Shown in pieces: positions 51,323 through 61,475 of a DNA stretch of 64,000 bases. Under the pieces are notes generated by a model that was not told the DNA's origin, searched no databases, and saw only the letters and a program-made list of their open reading frames with translations. The DNA comes from an uncultured Phocaeicola sp. (GTDB taxonomy: Bacteria; Bacteroidota; Bacteroidia; Bacteroidales; Bacteroidaceae), in the NCBI GenBank assembly GCA_958434805.1, contig CAUBDX010000012.1, positions 1 to 64,000 on the forward strand, read 5' to 3'. Position 1 is the first letter of the stretch. Every line of letters begins with the position of its first letter. Position numbers and translations under genes: made by a program.

Positions 51323-53797
51323 ATGAAACACAACATTTTATGGGGCATTATCTTGCTTGTGGCAAGTTTGTCATTTACGGCGAAGGCGCAAAAGGCTGTC
51401 CAAGGCCAGTTCTCAGTCAAGGGAGTCTTATTAGATTCTTTGTCTAATGAAGGGGAACCGTATTCTACAATCCGTATTTCATTGAAGAACAATCCTGCAA
51501 AGCCGGTGAAACTGGCTGTGACAGGAGCGGACGGCAGGTTTGACGAACGGCTTGCCGTGCCGGGGACTTATCTCATTCATTTTACTTCTGTAGGAAAGTC
51601 TCCTGTACAGAAGGAGTTCTCGATATCGGCAAATCGTAGGAATGTTGATTTGGGTAAGATTCTGATAGCAGAAGCGACTGAAATGTTGAAAGGAGTGGAG
51701 GTGGTAGCGCAGAAACCTTTGGTAAAGGCGGAAATAGACAAAGTGACGTATAGTATAGAGGATGATCCGGATTCTAAAACCAATACGACTCTTGAAATGC
51801 TCCGTAAAGTTCCGCTGGTGACTGTAGATGGAGAGGATAAAATTCAAGTAAACGGTAGCAGTAAGTTTAAAGTGCATGTTAATGGCAAGCCGAATAACAT
51901 GATGAGCAATAATCCTACCGAGGTATTGCGGAGTATGCCGGCCAATTCCATTAAATCTATAGAGGTTATCACCGAGCCTGGGGCTAAATATGACGCGGAA
52001 GGGGTGGCGGGCATCTTGAATATTATCACTATAGGAGCTGGAATGGAAGGATATACGGTGACATTGAATGGTGGTGCAAGCAATATGCGTGTGTATGGTG
52101 GCGGTTATGGTACGGTTCAGTCGGGCAAGTTCACTGTTACCGGTAATTATTCTTATAACTACCAGGGATCTCAAAAGGGATTTGAAGATTCATATCGTGA
52201 GGATTTCACGTCTCAGGAAAATAAATTTTTGGAGTCGCATCGAAGAAGCAAGAGCTATGGCAATTTTCAATTTGGCAGTCTGGAAGGAAGTTATGAGATT
52301 GACACTTTGAATCTGATTAGTTTTTCTATGAATCTGATGACTGGCAATTTTACGAATAAGAGGATTGGAAATACCCAGATGACGAATCATGCCGGTAATC
52401 CGGTTTACGGTTACGGTTCTTTGGGGAATAATGAATCGGGCTTTGGCGAAGTGGGAGGCAACATGGATTATCAGCATTCGTTTAAAAAGAAAGGGGAACT
52501 TCTTACTTTCTCTTATCGTTTTAGCCATTCCCCCAATAACAGTGAAGCGAATACGGATTATGAGGATACGTTGAATGTTCCTTATCTTTTGCAAAACCAA
52601 TATTTTAAAAATGATGCCAGCACACAAGAGCATACGGCTCAATTGGACTATACCAATCCGATAAATTCGATACACAGCATTGAAACTGGTATAAAGTATA
52701 TTTTTCGTAGAAGTAAAAGTGATGGTAAATATTATCTGGCCGATAAAACCGGAGAATATAAGTATGATCAGGATATGAGTACGCAATATGATCATAAGCA
52801 GGATATTCTGGCTGCTTATTTGGGCTATCAGCTGAAGTACAAAAAACTCGGTGGAAAGGCGGGAATTCGCTATGAGCATACATTTATGGATGCGGATTAT
52901 AAAAATAAGGATGAGAAGTTTGATGCTCAGTTTGATGATTTGGTTCCATCCTTGATGTTCTCTTACCAATTGGCTCCTACTCAAAGTTTGAGGGCATCTT
53001 ATAATATGCGTATCAGCCGGCCGGGTATTTGGTTTTTGAATCCGTTTACTGATACCAGCAACCCTACTGCGATCAGTTACGGTAATCCTGATTTGGAAAG
53101 TGAAAAGGCCCATTCGCTTAGTGTTACTTTCGGTAGTTTCTCGCAGAAATTTAATGTAAATGTCAGTGCTAATTATTCTTTTGTCAATAATGGTATAGAG
53201 CAATACTCTTTTATAAAAGATGGTGTGATGAATTCTACCTATGATAATATAGGAAAAAGTAAGAATATTAATTTGTCTTTGTTCTTGAACTGGAATATGT
53301 CTCCTAAAACCCGCTTTAATATCAATGGACGGGGAGCTTATGTGGATTATAGAAGTTCAGGGCTTGATTTAAAGAATCATGGCTGGGAAGGAAATGTCTT
53401 CGGAAGCTTCCAGCAGACTCTGCCTTGGGATCTGCGTCTGAGTCTGAACGGAGGGGGTGGTACTCCGCATATCTCTTTGCAAGGTAAAAGTTCCTCTTTC
53501 TATTATTATGCGATAGGGCTCAGTCGTTCTTTCTTGAAGGAAAAGAGGCTGACTATATCTCTTAACTCGTCCAATTTATTTAATAAATATATTACTTTTA
53601 AGAATAACATCAATACTCCTACTTTCTGCTCTTCTACTGCTACCAGAATTCCGATGCGTTATTATGGATTTAATATCAGTTGGCGTTTTGGGGAGTTGAA
53701 GGCTCAGGTAAAAAAAGCTGCGCGAAGCATTAATAATGATGATTTGAAAAGTGGAGGAGGTAATGCTGGAACCGGTGGAGGGATACCGGCTAATTAA
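51323..53797 (+). CDS. TonB-dependent-type outer-membrane receptor (OMP_b-brl_3 family)
   Basis: 824 residues: signal peptide (1-22), carboxypeptidase-regulatory-like domain (about 30-110), plug region (about 120-225, V-I-T-E-P-G-A-K-Y-D-A-E-G) and beta-barrel. The C-terminus after the barrel is an unusual Gly/Asn-rich tail (S-G-G-G-N-A-G-T-G-G-G). Ligand unknown. Same family as the receptor of mosaic module 3 but clearly distinct in sequence. Followed by an ECF sigma-factor gene, which might regulate it. Confidence 0.85.
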   Translation: MKHNILWGIILLVASLSFTAKAQKAVQGQFSVKGVLLDSLSNEGEPYSTIRISLKNNPAKPVKLAVTGADGRFDERLAVPGTYLIHFTSVGKSPVQKEFSISANRRNVDLGKILIAEATEMLKGVEVVAQKPLVKAEIDKVTYSIEDDPDSKTNTTLEMLRKVPLVTVDGEDKIQVNGSSKFKVHVNGKPNNMMSNNPTEVLRSMPANSIKSIEVITEPGAKYDAEGVAGILNIITIGAGMEGYTVTLNGGASNMRVYGGGYGTVQSGKFTVTGNYSYNYQGSQKGFEDSYREDFTSQENKFLESHRRSKSYGNFQFGSLEGSYEIDTLNLISFSMNLMTGNFTNKRIGNTQMTNHAGNPVYGYGSLGNNESGFGEVGGNMDYQHSFKKKGELLTFSYRFSHSPNNSEANTDYEDTLNVPYLLQNQYFKNDASTQEHTAQLDYTNPINSIHSIETGIKYIFRRSKSDGKYYLADKTGEYKYDQDMSTQYDHKQDILAAYLGYQLKYKKLGGKAGIRYEHTFMDADYKNKDEKFDAQFDDLVPSLMFSYQLAPTQSLRASYNMRISRPGIWFLNPFTDTSNPTAISYGNPDLESEKAHSLSVTFGSFSQKFNVNVSANYSFVNNGIEQYSFIKDGVMNSTYDNIGKSKNINLSLFLNWNMSPKTRFNINGRGAYVDYRSSGLDLKNHGWEGNVFGSFQQTLPWDLRLSLNGGGGTPHISLQGKSSSFYYYAIGLSRSFLKEKRLTISLNSSNLFNKYITFKNNINTPTFCSSTATRIPMRYYGFNISWRFGELKAQVKKAARSINNDDLKSGGGNAGTGGGIPAN

Positions 53798-53965
53798 AAG
53801 TTAAAACGAAACCACCTGTTAACTGTTAATTTAGGGGGTAAAAACTGTTATTTGATAGTTTATACTCCCTTTGTTGTTAGTTTTTCTGTCGTGACTTTTG
53901 CGAGAAGTCGTTAATATTGCAGCAGAAAGCAAAAACAGAAAATAACAATTTAAAAATAGATTAAT

Positions 53966-54469
53966 ATGAAGACAGTCGACTTTACACAGCATTTACTAAG
54001 TATACAAACCGAATTATTTCGCTTTGCATTTAAATTGACAGCTGACAGAGAAGAGGCTAATGATTTGTTGCAGGAAACTTCACTTAAAGCTTTGGACAAC
54101 GAAGAGAAGTTTACTCCAGATACGAATTTTAAAGGATGGATGTACACCATCATGCGTAATATATTTATAAATAATTATCGTAAAACAGTGCGTGATCAGA
54201 CTTTCGTCGATCAGACAGATAACTTGTTCCATTTGAATCTTCCACAGGACTCAGGATTCGATTCTACAGAAGGTGCTTATGATTTGAAAGAGATACATCG
54301 TATCGTGAATGCGTTGCCTAAAGATTACCGTGTGCCGTTTGCTATGTATGTATCAGGATTTAAATATAGGGAAATTGCCGAAAAACTGGGACTTCCGTTG
54401 GGAACAGTGAAAAGCCGTATCTTTTTCACTCGTCAGAGGTTGCAGAATGATCTGAAAGATTTCCGTTAA
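53966..54469 (+). CDS. ECF-type RNA polymerase sigma factor
   Basis: 167 residues with region 2 (L-T-A-D-R-E-E-A-N-D-L-L-Q-E-T near 25-40, N-F-K-G-W-M-Y-T-I near 58) and region 4 (F-K-Y-R-E-I-A-E-K-L-G-L-P-L-G-T-V-K-S-R near 130-150). It directs RNA polymerase to a stress or envelope regulon. No anti-sigma gene follows, so control must lie elsewhere. About 170 bases after the receptor gene. Confidence 0.9.
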   Translation: MKTVDFTQHLLSIQTELFRFAFKLTADREEANDLLQETSLKALDNEEKFTPDTNFKGWMYTIMRNIFINNYRKTVRDQTFVDQTDNLFHLNLPQDSGFDSTEGAYDLKEIHRIVNALPKDYRVPFAMYVSGFKYREIAEKLGLPLGTVKSRIFFTRQRLQNDLKDFR

Positions 54470-54512
54470 GTTGACTCTCTATCTTTATTATATAACTTTG
54501 ACTTTTATCATC

Positions 54513-54553
54513 ACGCCGACTGTTCGCGAAGAATCGTCGGCGTTTCTTTTTAG
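54513..54553. terminator. Bidirectional terminator between sigma factor and VanZ genes
   Basis: ACGCCGAC and GTCGGCGT arms with a 15-base loop and T tail on the plus strand, between converging genes. Confidence 0.7.
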
Positions 54554-54936
54554 GATTTACGCCATATAAGGGGGCGAAGTAAGTAATATCCTATTAAGGC
54601 GGCTAGTCCGACTCCAATGCTGTTTGCCAGAAAATCCAGCCAGTCACCGCTGCGGGTATCTGTGCAATAAGCTTGCATCAGTTCGATACACCCGCTCATA
54701 GCTACAGGAGCTATGATGCCTCCCCATATTACATGATTCCAATTGATGGCCTTATGATTCCTCAGGTATTCTATCCATAAAATGAAACAGAGTCCTCCAT
54801 ACATGCATATATGCACTACTTTGTCTATGTAGGGGATTTCTTCCACATCTGTTTTAGGAGGAGTGAAAAAGGAAAGATAAAAGATGATAGCTACAATGAT
54901 CAAGGATACCGGATATTTTCTAAAATAATATAGCAT
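54550..54936 (-). CDS. VanZ-family membrane protein
   Basis: 128 residues, four hydrophobic helices, with D-K-V-V-H-I-C-M-Y-G-G-L near 40 and the S-G-C-I-E-L-M-Q-A-Y/R-S-G-D-W-L-D-F-L-A-N segment near 80-105 typical of VanZ-like proteins. VanZ confers low-level teicoplanin resistance in enterococci; the role of this broad family in Bacteroides is unknown. Divergent promoter shared with the transporter gene. Confidence 0.85.
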   Translation of the reverse strand: MLYYFRKYPVSLIIVAIIFYLSFFTPPKTDVEEIPYIDKVVHICMYGGLCFILWIEYLRNHKAINWNHVIWGGIIAPVAMSGCIELMQAYCTDTRSGDWLDFLANSIGVGLAALIGYYLLRPLIWRKS

Positions 54937-54961
54937 ACTTTAATTTTTTTGTGATTCGTCG

Positions 54962-54989
54962 CAAAAGTACGATTAATTTTATACTTTTG
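54962..54989. promoter_or_regulatory. Divergent -7 boxes between VanZ and NSS transporter genes
   Basis: TACTTTTG on the minus strand (54969-54962) and TACTTTTG on the plus strand (54982-54989), back to back, with starts at about 26 and 43 bases. Confidence 0.55.
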
Positions 54990-55031
54990 CAGGCTAACCA
55001 GTGTTGATTTATAATAATTTGATAGTTTTTT

Positions 55032-56396
55032 ATGCAAAAAAGCGAAAGAGTAAATTTCGGAAGTAAGATTGGGGCTGTTCTGGCGGCGGCAGGTTCGGCT
55101 GTAGGACTTGGTAATATATGGAGGTTTCCCTATGAAACGGGAAATCATGGAGGTGCGGCATTTATCTTAGTATACTTGGCGTGTGTTTTTATGTTGGGAA
55201 TGCCTATTATGATTGCCGAATTCACAGTAGGTCGTCATTCAAAAGCAAGTACGGGACGTGCTTATAAGGTTTTGGCACCCGGAACTCATTGGAAGTGGTT
55301 GGGATATTTGGGGGTTTTGGCCGGTTTTCTTATTCTAGGATATTATTCGGTAGTGGCAGGATGGACTTTGGAATATATATTGGAAGCGGGAATGAATGGT
55401 TTTGCAGATAAGAAGCCGGAAGATTTTGTGGTTGCTTTCCAGAGTTTTTCGAAGGACCCTGTTCGTCCGCTTATCTGGCTGGTCATCTTTTTATTGGCCA
55501 CCCATTTTGTTATAGTAAAGGGAGTGAAAGATGGAATAGAGAAATCTTCGAAGGTGCTGATGCCTGTTTTGTTTGTACTGATAGTAGTTTTGGTGGGGTG
55601 CTCATTGTCGCTTCCCAATGCGGAAAAAGGTTTGGAGTTTCTGCTGAAGCCTGATTTCAGTAAAGTGAACGGAGATGTTTTCTTAGGGGCTATGGGGCAG
55701 GCGTTCTTTTCCTTGAGTTTGGGAATGGGATGTCTTTCAACCTATGCTTCTTATTTTGGGAAAGAAACCAAACTGGGAAATACGGCTCTGAGTGTCGGTG
55801 TGATTGATACTTTTGTGGCTGTCTTGGCCGGATTGATTATTTTTCCGGCGGCCTTTTCTGTAGGTATCCAGCCGGATGCGGGACCATCATTAATTTTTAT
55901 TACATTGCCTAATGTTTTTCAGCAAGCTTTTAGCGGTGTGCCGATATTAGCTTATATTTTCTCGGTGATGTTCTATGTCTTGTTGGCTTTGGCTGCATTG
56001 ACTTCTACTATTTCTCTACATGAAGTGGTGACGGCTTTTCTGCACGAGGAATTCAATTTAACTCGTGGCCGTGCTGCTAGATTGGTCACTTTCGGGTGCA
56101 TTATAATTGGAGTCATTTCTTCCTTGTCATTGGGAGTTATGCAGAAATATACGCTGTTTGATAAGGGATTCTTTGACTTACTTGATTTTGTCACTGCAAA
56201 AATAATGCTTCCTTTGGGTGGCTTGCTGGTATGTATCTTTGTAGGATGGTATTTGAAACGTTCCGTTTCTTATGAAGAATTGACCAATGGGGGAAAACTG
56301 AAAGCAGGTCTTTTCAATCTGTATATCTTCTTGTTGAGATACGTGGCACCTGTGGCTATCATTTTGATTTTTATCAATGAATTAGGGCTAATTTAG
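55032..56396 (+). CDS. Sodium-dependent transporter (NSS/SNF family)
   Basis: 454 residues, about 11-12 membrane helices. The first helix carries the family signature G-S-A-V-G-L-G-N-I-W-R-F-P-Y near 17-30. NSS members move amino acids or related solutes with sodium; the substrate is unknown. The gene ends 7 bases before the next start, hence an operon with the helix-hairpin-helix gene. Confidence 0.9.
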   Translation: MQKSERVNFGSKIGAVLAAAGSAVGLGNIWRFPYETGNHGGAAFILVYLACVFMLGMPIMIAEFTVGRHSKASTGRAYKVLAPGTHWKWLGYLGVLAGFLILGYYSVVAGWTLEYILEAGMNGFADKKPEDFVVAFQSFSKDPVRPLIWLVIFLLATHFVIVKGVKDGIEKSSKVLMPVLFVLIVVLVGCSLSLPNAEKGLEFLLKPDFSKVNGDVFLGAMGQAFFSLSLGMGCLSTYASYFGKETKLGNTALSVGVIDTFVAVLAGLIIFPAAFSVGIQPDAGPSLIFITLPNVFQQAFSGVPILAYIFSVMFYVLLALAALTSTISLHEVVTAFLHEEFNLTRGRAARLVTFGCIIIGVISSLSLGVMQKYTLFDKGFFDLLDFVTAKIMLPLGGLLVCIFVGWYLKRSVSYEELTNGGKLKAGLFNLYIFLLRYVAPVAIILIFINELGLI

Positions 56397-56403
56397 AATT
56401 GTA

Positions 56404-57306
56404 ATGTGGAAAGACTTCTTCTATTTTTCGAAAAGCGAACGCAGAGCTATACTTTTTTTGTTGACTTTGCTTTTCATATTTATGTGTATATGGGTTCTGT
56501 TTCCAGTAAAGGAAGAGTCTTTGGAACAGGATCAAGAGGGGATAGAAGAAATAAAAAACTTTCTGGCCGGAGTACATGAGATGGAGGAGAAGGAATCTCT
56601 GCGATATTCCTATGATAAGCCTAAAAGAAGAGAGGTGGTATTGGCTGCTTTTGATCCAAATTCAGCCGATTCCATCGAATTTTTGCAACGTGGATTGCCT
56701 CCTTTTATTGCACATACTATTTTGCAATACCGGAGAGCCGGCGGTAAATTCAGGACAGCGGATGATTTCTCTCGTGTTTATGGCTTGTCGTCCGAGAAAT
56801 TTAATATGTTAAAACCTTATATCCAGATATCAGAGGCTTTTCGGCGGAAACAGGATACATTGCACTTTATCAAAAAGGCGGAGAAAGATACGTTGGCGGT
56901 TTATAAATATCCGGAAGGAACTTTAGTCGATTTGAATGAAGCGGACACTACCGAGTTGAAAAAGATTCCGGGAATAGGCAGTGGCATTGCACGCATGATT
57001 GTGGCTTACCGGAAACGTTTGGGAGGTTTTTATGATATGGCTCAGTTGAAGGAAGTGAACTATGTAGATGAGGATATGTTGAGATGGTTTAAACTCGGAA
57101 ATGCACCAATTCATCGGATAAATGCCAATAAGGCCGGGCTTGACAAACTTCGCTCTCATCCTTATATGAATTTTTATCAGGCAAAGGTAATTATAGAATA
57201 TAGGAGGAAAAAGGGAAAATTAAAAAGTCTTTCCCAGTTATCCTTGTATGAGGAATTCACTGAGAAAGACTTGGAACGTTTGTCGCACTATCTTGCTTTT
57301 GATTAA
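56404..57306 (+). CDS. Helix-hairpin-helix (ComEA-like) membrane-anchored protein
   Basis: 300 residues. N-terminal membrane anchor (about 15-37), then three ComEA-type HhH units: F-D-P-N-S-A-D-S near 78, D-L-N-E-A-D-T-T-E-L-K-K-I-P-G-I-G near 176-192, and I-N-A-N-K-A-G-L-D-K-L near 237. It probably binds DNA outside the inner membrane; a role in DNA uptake or repair is unproven in Bacteroides. Its stop codon overlaps the stop of the convergent phosphatase gene. Confidence 0.85.
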   Translation: MWKDFFYFSKSERRAILFLLTLLFIFMCIWVLFPVKEESLEQDQEGIEEIKNFLAGVHEMEEKESLRYSYDKPKRREVVLAAFDPNSADSIEFLQRGLPPFIAHTILQYRRAGGKFRTADDFSRVYGLSSEKFNMLKPYIQISEAFRRKQDTLHFIKKAEKDTLAVYKYPEGTLVDLNEADTTELKKIPGIGSGIARMIVAYRKRLGGFYDMAQLKEVNYVDEDMLRWFKLGNAPIHRINANKAGLDKLRSHPYMNFYQAKVIIEYRRKKGKLKSLSQLSLYEEFTEKDLERLSHYLAFD

Positions 57307-58721
57307 TTGTTGGGATAACCAGCAGCTTCTGCTATTTTTACCGGAATTTCGGTATTGTCAATGCGACCTTGGAATAGTTGGGCGCCGGCTCCGATAGCGA
57401 ATACGGGTACATAACCTCCAGAGTGCCCACCACTGGTCCAACCTACCAGAGCGATGTCATCCAGAATTCTTTTGGCCTCAGCTGCCAAAGGTTCGTCTTG
57501 TTGATATTCACTTTTGGTCAAATCTATCTCTTTACCGCTAAATGATTCATCATATACTTTCTTCAGGGATGCTTCTTGCTTTTCATTCAATTGAATACTA
57601 TCCCAAAATCCGAAATTATCCTTCAATGATTGCTTGATAACTTCCCAAGGTACTTGATTCTTGTATTTTTTTCTTAATTCGTTTACAATTTTAGTATATC
57701 CGCTTTCACTTACTTTTTGTGATTTTAAAGCTTGCAGGTTCAAAGTATACGGACCTTTTCCTAAAACGATTCCTCCGGTTTCGTGGTCGGCTGTTACTAC
57801 AATCAGGGTTTCATCAGGATGTTGTTCATAGAATTCGTAAGCAACTTTTATGGCATTGTCCATATCCATTACTTCGTGGAATACGGTAGCGGCGTCGTTG
57901 CTGTGGCAAGCCCAGTCTATTTTACCTCCTTCAACCATCAGGAAGAACCCTTTTGATAGATCTTTAGACAGGAAATTGATTCCGGCACGGGTGATTTCAG
58001 TTAAAGTCATATCGCCTTTTTTTCGATCGATAGCATAGGGGATAGCACTATTGTCTGTTGCTGTCGCAGGTTGTAAGAGAATCAGTTTGTCCGATTTTTT
58101 TGCTTTTTTCTGATAGTCCTTGTAGCCACGGGCTATGGTATATCCGGCTTTGTCCACCAGTGTGTACAGACTTTCTGAATTTGAACCGGCGGCTTTTTTG
58201 TTGGTGGGATCTAAAAAGTCTGATCCTGCATAGAAATCGAAGTTGGCATCAATCAAATCCAGACCCACGTTGTAATAGCTGCTTCTTTGTCCTTGGTGTG
58301 CGTAAAAAGCAGCCGGTGTGGCATGGTCTACGCTGACACTGGTACTGATACCTACACGGCAACCTTTATTTTTTGCCCAAGAAGCAACACTGTTAACTTT
58401 GGTTTCCAGATCCTTTTTCACACCTAATGCGCCATTTTTTGTTTTGTTTCCCGTAGCAAGTGCTGTTCCTGCAGCGGCCGAATCTGTCACTCCGTTGGTT
58501 GCCGAGAAAGTAGTGGCTATGGTTGCATAAGGAAATTGGGTGAATAATAACGGAGTCACACCAATTTTGCCTTCCAACTCTCCACGATACATCTCTGTTC
58601 CTAAAACTTGGTTAACACCCATTCCATCTCCGATGAAATAAAATACATACTTTGCTTGCTGTGCCTGTACAAAAAGAATGGACAGGAATACAAATACAAT
58701 AATAAACGATAGTTTTTTCAT
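57303..58721 (-). CDS. Secreted alkaline phosphatase
   Basis: 472 residues with a signal peptide (1-20). PhoA-superfamily landmarks: G-D-G-M-G near 32 (metal), catalytic serine in T-D-S-A-A-A-G-T-A near 81-89, A-D-H-E-T-G-G near 312-318 and G-H-S-G-G near 432. It hydrolyses phosphomonoesters in the periplasm. Complete; no phosphate-regulon signal is recognised upstream. Confidence 0.9.
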   Translation of the reverse strand: MKKLSFIIVFVFLSILFVQAQQAKYVFYFIGDGMGVNQVLGTEMYRGELEGKIGVTPLLFTQFPYATIATTFSATNGVTDSAAAGTALATGNKTKNGALGVKKDLETKVNSVASWAKNKGCRVGISTSVSVDHATPAAFYAHQGQRSSYYNVGLDLIDANFDFYAGSDFLDPTNKKAAGSNSESLYTLVDKAGYTIARGYKDYQKKAKKSDKLILLQPATATDNSAIPYAIDRKKGDMTLTEITRAGINFLSKDLSKGFFLMVEGGKIDWACHSNDAATVFHEVMDMDNAIKVAYEFYEQHPDETLIVVTADHETGGIVLGKGPYTLNLQALKSQKVSESGYTKIVNELRKKYKNQVPWEVIKQSLKDNFGFWDSIQLNEKQEASLKKVYDESFSGKEIDLTKSEYQQDEPLAAEAKRILDDIALVGWTSGGHSGGYVPVFAIGAGAQLFQGRIDNTEIPVKIAEAAGYPNN

Positions 58722-58990
58722 ATTAATTGAGTTAATGACATTTTTTTCAGCCTAGCAAATATAGGGAAAAAAGACTTTTTATCGGTACTTCTTTCTTGAA
58801 TAATTGAGATTTAATGGCCAAATACTTTTTTTGCAATAAGTTTGTAAATGAAATGTTTTTGGGGTGTAATATAAAAAATCTGTTTGGGAGTAGGGAAGCC
58901 CGTATTTTATACTATGCATCTGTTTGCTTTCGACATGGATATTGCATACAGATAATTGCTTCAATATTAGTGATTATTAATTATAAATCT

Positions 58991-58998
58991 TATATTTG
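58991..58998 (+). promoter_or_regulatory. -7 box (TATATTTG) of the 166-residue protein gene
   Basis: Exact match 27 bases before the ATG. The remainder of 58722-59024 is AT-rich with only chance frames. Confidence 0.5.
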
Positions 58999-59024
58999 TC
59001 TAATCTAGAGTCAGTAAATAAAGT

Positions 59025-59525
59025 ATGGGAGAATTTATAAATGTATTAGTGTCAAAAGGGAAAAGCAATTTGATACCGGAAAAAGATAACCTGTATGGAC
59101 AGTTTGTCGGTGAATGGGATTTTGAATGGGTTGATAACCAAGGTACAACAGGCGAAAGACATGTTCAGGGAGAGTGGATATTCGCTTGGGTGCTGGAAGG
59201 GACTGCAATTCAAGATGTGTTTATTTGCCCTTCGCGTAAGGCACGGATTAAAGATTATCAACCGGATGCAGCTTATGCGACTGCGGTACGTATGTATAAT
59301 CCTAATACAGAGGCATGGGATATTTTATATACGGAATTAGGAGGGGCTACACAACTGGAAGGAAAAAGAGAAGGAAACAGGATTGTTCAGACGGAAATTA
59401 ATGAGAAGAATATACAGTGGGTGTTTTCAGAAATTACAACGACTTCATTCCGTTGGCAACGTATGGTAAAACGTCCGGATGGTACTTGGGAAACTGAAGC
59501 TGAACTTTTTGCCGTTCGTCGATGA
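59025..59525 (+). CDS. DUF1579-like ligand-binding-fold protein
   Basis: 166 residues, no signal peptide, rich in Trp and beta strands (G-E-W-D-F-E-W near 30, G-E-W-I-F-A-W-V-L-E-G near 48, M-Y-N-P-N-T-E-A-W-D near 90). The pattern resembles the DUF1579/lipocalin-like fold of small-molecule-associated proteins. The role is unknown. Stand-alone gene with its own promoter. Confidence 0.65.
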   Translation: MGEFINVLVSKGKSNLIPEKDNLYGQFVGEWDFEWVDNQGTTGERHVQGEWIFAWVLEGTAIQDVFICPSRKARIKDYQPDAAYATAVRMYNPNTEAWDILYTELGGATQLEGKREGNRIVQTEINEKNIQWVFSEITTTSFRWQRMVKRPDGTWETEAELFAVRR

Positions 59526-60266
59526 TTAAGATGTATATTATATAAGTTTGAGAATATTGCAGCCTAAAATAGACTTGTTGTAGTAGAAGCTTAGAGGTGA
59601 TTTGACGAGTTTATAAAGAATGTGTGAATGATAAACAACTTCAGAACCGCTTTCTTGCATTTAGCGGAGAAAATATATTCAAACTAAATCCTGCTAGCTA
59701 TACGCAGGAAAAGATGTGGGCAGGTATATGGAATCTTTGCGTAAGAATCTTTTTGCTTATACTCTTGATGATGCTCCCGAAGATGTTCGGGAACTCTATA
59801 AAGATGAATTCATCCAGCTTTATGCTTCAAGTATAAAGTGTTTTTTTAATATGCATCAAATTGGGATTTATATCGGGAAGGAGTAGTTTTGCTCCAAGAC
59901 TTAATCAAATATGGAGGCAGGTCAGAAGTGGATAAAGTTATAATCGAGCGGAAAGCTCGTATACCTCGTCATCCAGTCTATATTGCCGTATTTTGTGTTT
60001 TGTGAGAAAATAAAAATCCTGATTCCGGGAATCAGGATTTTACTGTCTTTTTTTCTTCAAGGTGGTGCTACCAGCAACCGAAAACGGGTTGTTATGACAC
60101 TATCTTTCAGTAAGTTGTATCTTTGCTACGATGTAAGTCCCTTGAATAAGGTTTTCACAGCTTTGCACCGTTCAACACAAGTTTGTATCTTGGGTACGAT
60201 TTCTGAATGCAAAGATAAGTATTATTATATGAAAGCAATATTTTGCTCTTCATAATTTGAATACGG
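59526..60266. other. Decayed coding DNA and likely element boundary
   Basis: About 740 bp without an intact gene. Between about 59640 and 59890 coding-like pieces occur in two frames (an N-terminal piece N-R-F-L-A-F-S-G-E-N and a later piece M-E-S-L-R-K-N-L-F-A-Y-T-L-D-D-A-P-E-D), i.e. a frameshifted gene that I do not recognise. A hairpin terminator lies at 60013-60041. Beyond it, TATCTTTG boxes occur in both directions near 60120 and 60210 with no gene attached. Confidence 0.4.
60013..60051 (+). terminator. Terminator-like hairpin
   Basis: AAAATCCTGATTCC and GGAATCAGGATTTT, perfect 14-bp arms with minimal loop; the T tract follows after a short gap. Confidence 0.6.
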
Positions 60267-61463
60267 TTATCGTTTTTTCTTCCAATAAGGTTTAGTCCAA
60301 AAAGAGTACCCTGAATTGCGATAGCTTCGTTCTGGAACAGCAGCCTGTAATATTCGATCCATATCATAAGAATTGAGATAATTGTCCTTTTTAGCTATGA
60401 AAGGATCAAGCCAATCAGCTTTCTCTCTAGCCCATTGTATCTTTGCTAGCAGTTCATCATCAGTTTCACCATCTTCAATTGCATGGTTCTCAAATGCATT
60501 AATATATTCTCTTAAAATATTAGTTTTTCGAAAACGTTCAGCAGAGTATAATAGGTCTTTAAAGTCTTCTAGCTCTTTTCTTTTCTCTTCTTCGAATTCT
60601 TCTCTTTTTCGTTCTTCTTCTTTACGTCGCTTTTCTCTCTCTTCTGCTTCAATACGTTCTGTCTTTCTATTATCTGCTTCAATCTCTAGGTATGCTACTA
60701 TACTAATTATTTTATCTTCGATTTTAGTATAAGCCGTATCATGAACTAGTGTTGGGCTATGAAAGCTCGAACTATGATAAATATAAAACTGTAATTCGCC
60801 AGAAAAGATATTATTATTGTTATCACAGCGATTACTGCTATTAGGATTTTGCTTTTTTCTTTCAGTTAATCTTATTTGAATTTCCTCACCATCAACAATG
60901 GCATAGGTCTGATTGTCTTTGCATTTAATACTATGTCCTCTAAAAATTAAGCCTTTTATAATTGTATCAAAAATAGATAGTGCTCTATCTAGCATATTCT
61001 CAGAAACATAGAGGTCTAACGTTTCTCTTATTTTACTTTTATAGGGATTTTTCTTTAAATATTGATTTTCTGATCGCTGTCTGAATTTTTCTTTTGTGTC
61101 GATTATTAGAGGATTTTTAGCATATAAGACTTCTGGAACCTTAAAGCATGAAATATCACCACTGCAAATTTCCAGTTCACGTTGCTTGTATGGATTTACG
61201 GATTTCTCCATTTCTACTTTAGGTTCTTTGGCTTCTTGAAGTGTTGTTGATTGAGTTGCGTTTGTTTCCTCTTGTTGGAACGGTAGAGGTGTGACTTGCT
61301 TACCATATTTCAGTTTTGCCCAATACCCCAAAGGTGGTGTGGGTATATTCATCGATTTACAGCGTTTTCTTAAACCATTATCTGAAAGACCAAAACGTTT
61401 ACATATGGTTGTCATTGGCTCAGACCATACTAAGTCATATAATTCTTTGCGTGTCAGTTCCAT
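60267..61463 (-). CDS. Conserved unknown protein with N-terminal HTH
   Basis: 398 residues. The N-terminus (E-L-Y-D-L-V-W-S-E-P-M, L-S-D-N-G-L-R-K-R-C, P-P-L-G-Y-W-A-K) is a pattern seen in a widespread family of uncharacterised proteins in genomic islands, probably a helix-turn-helix. Residues about 285-315 are a charged coiled coil (E-E-R-E-K-R-R-K-E-E-E-R-K-R-E). The C-terminal 90 residues contain conserved W-A-R-E-K-A-D-W-L-D-P. No enzymatic motif seen. 12 bases downstream of the excisionase-like gene and surely in one operon. Confidence 0.7.
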   Translation of the reverse strand: MELTRKELYDLVWSEPMTTICKRFGLSDNGLRKRCKSMNIPTPPLGYWAKLKYGKQVTPLPFQQEETNATQSTTLQEAKEPKVEMEKSVNPYKQRELEICSGDISCFKVPEVLYAKNPLIIDTKEKFRQRSENQYLKKNPYKSKIRETLDLYVSENMLDRALSIFDTIIKGLIFRGHSIKCKDNQTYAIVDGEEIQIRLTERKKQNPNSSNRCDNNNNIFSGELQFYIYHSSSFHSPTLVHDTAYTKIEDKIISIVAYLEIEADNRKTERIEAEEREKRRKEEERKREEFEEEKRKELEDFKDLLYSAERFRKTNILREYINAFENHAIEDGETDDELLAKIQWAREKADWLDPFIAKKDNYLNSYDMDRILQAAVPERSYRNSGYSFWTKPYWKKKR

Positions 61464-61475
61464 ACTGATTGAGTA

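Noticed and set aside
52190..53203. 337-residue minus-strand frame inside the receptor gene
   Set aside because: Antisense shadow. Composition is low in charged residues and no motif is visible.
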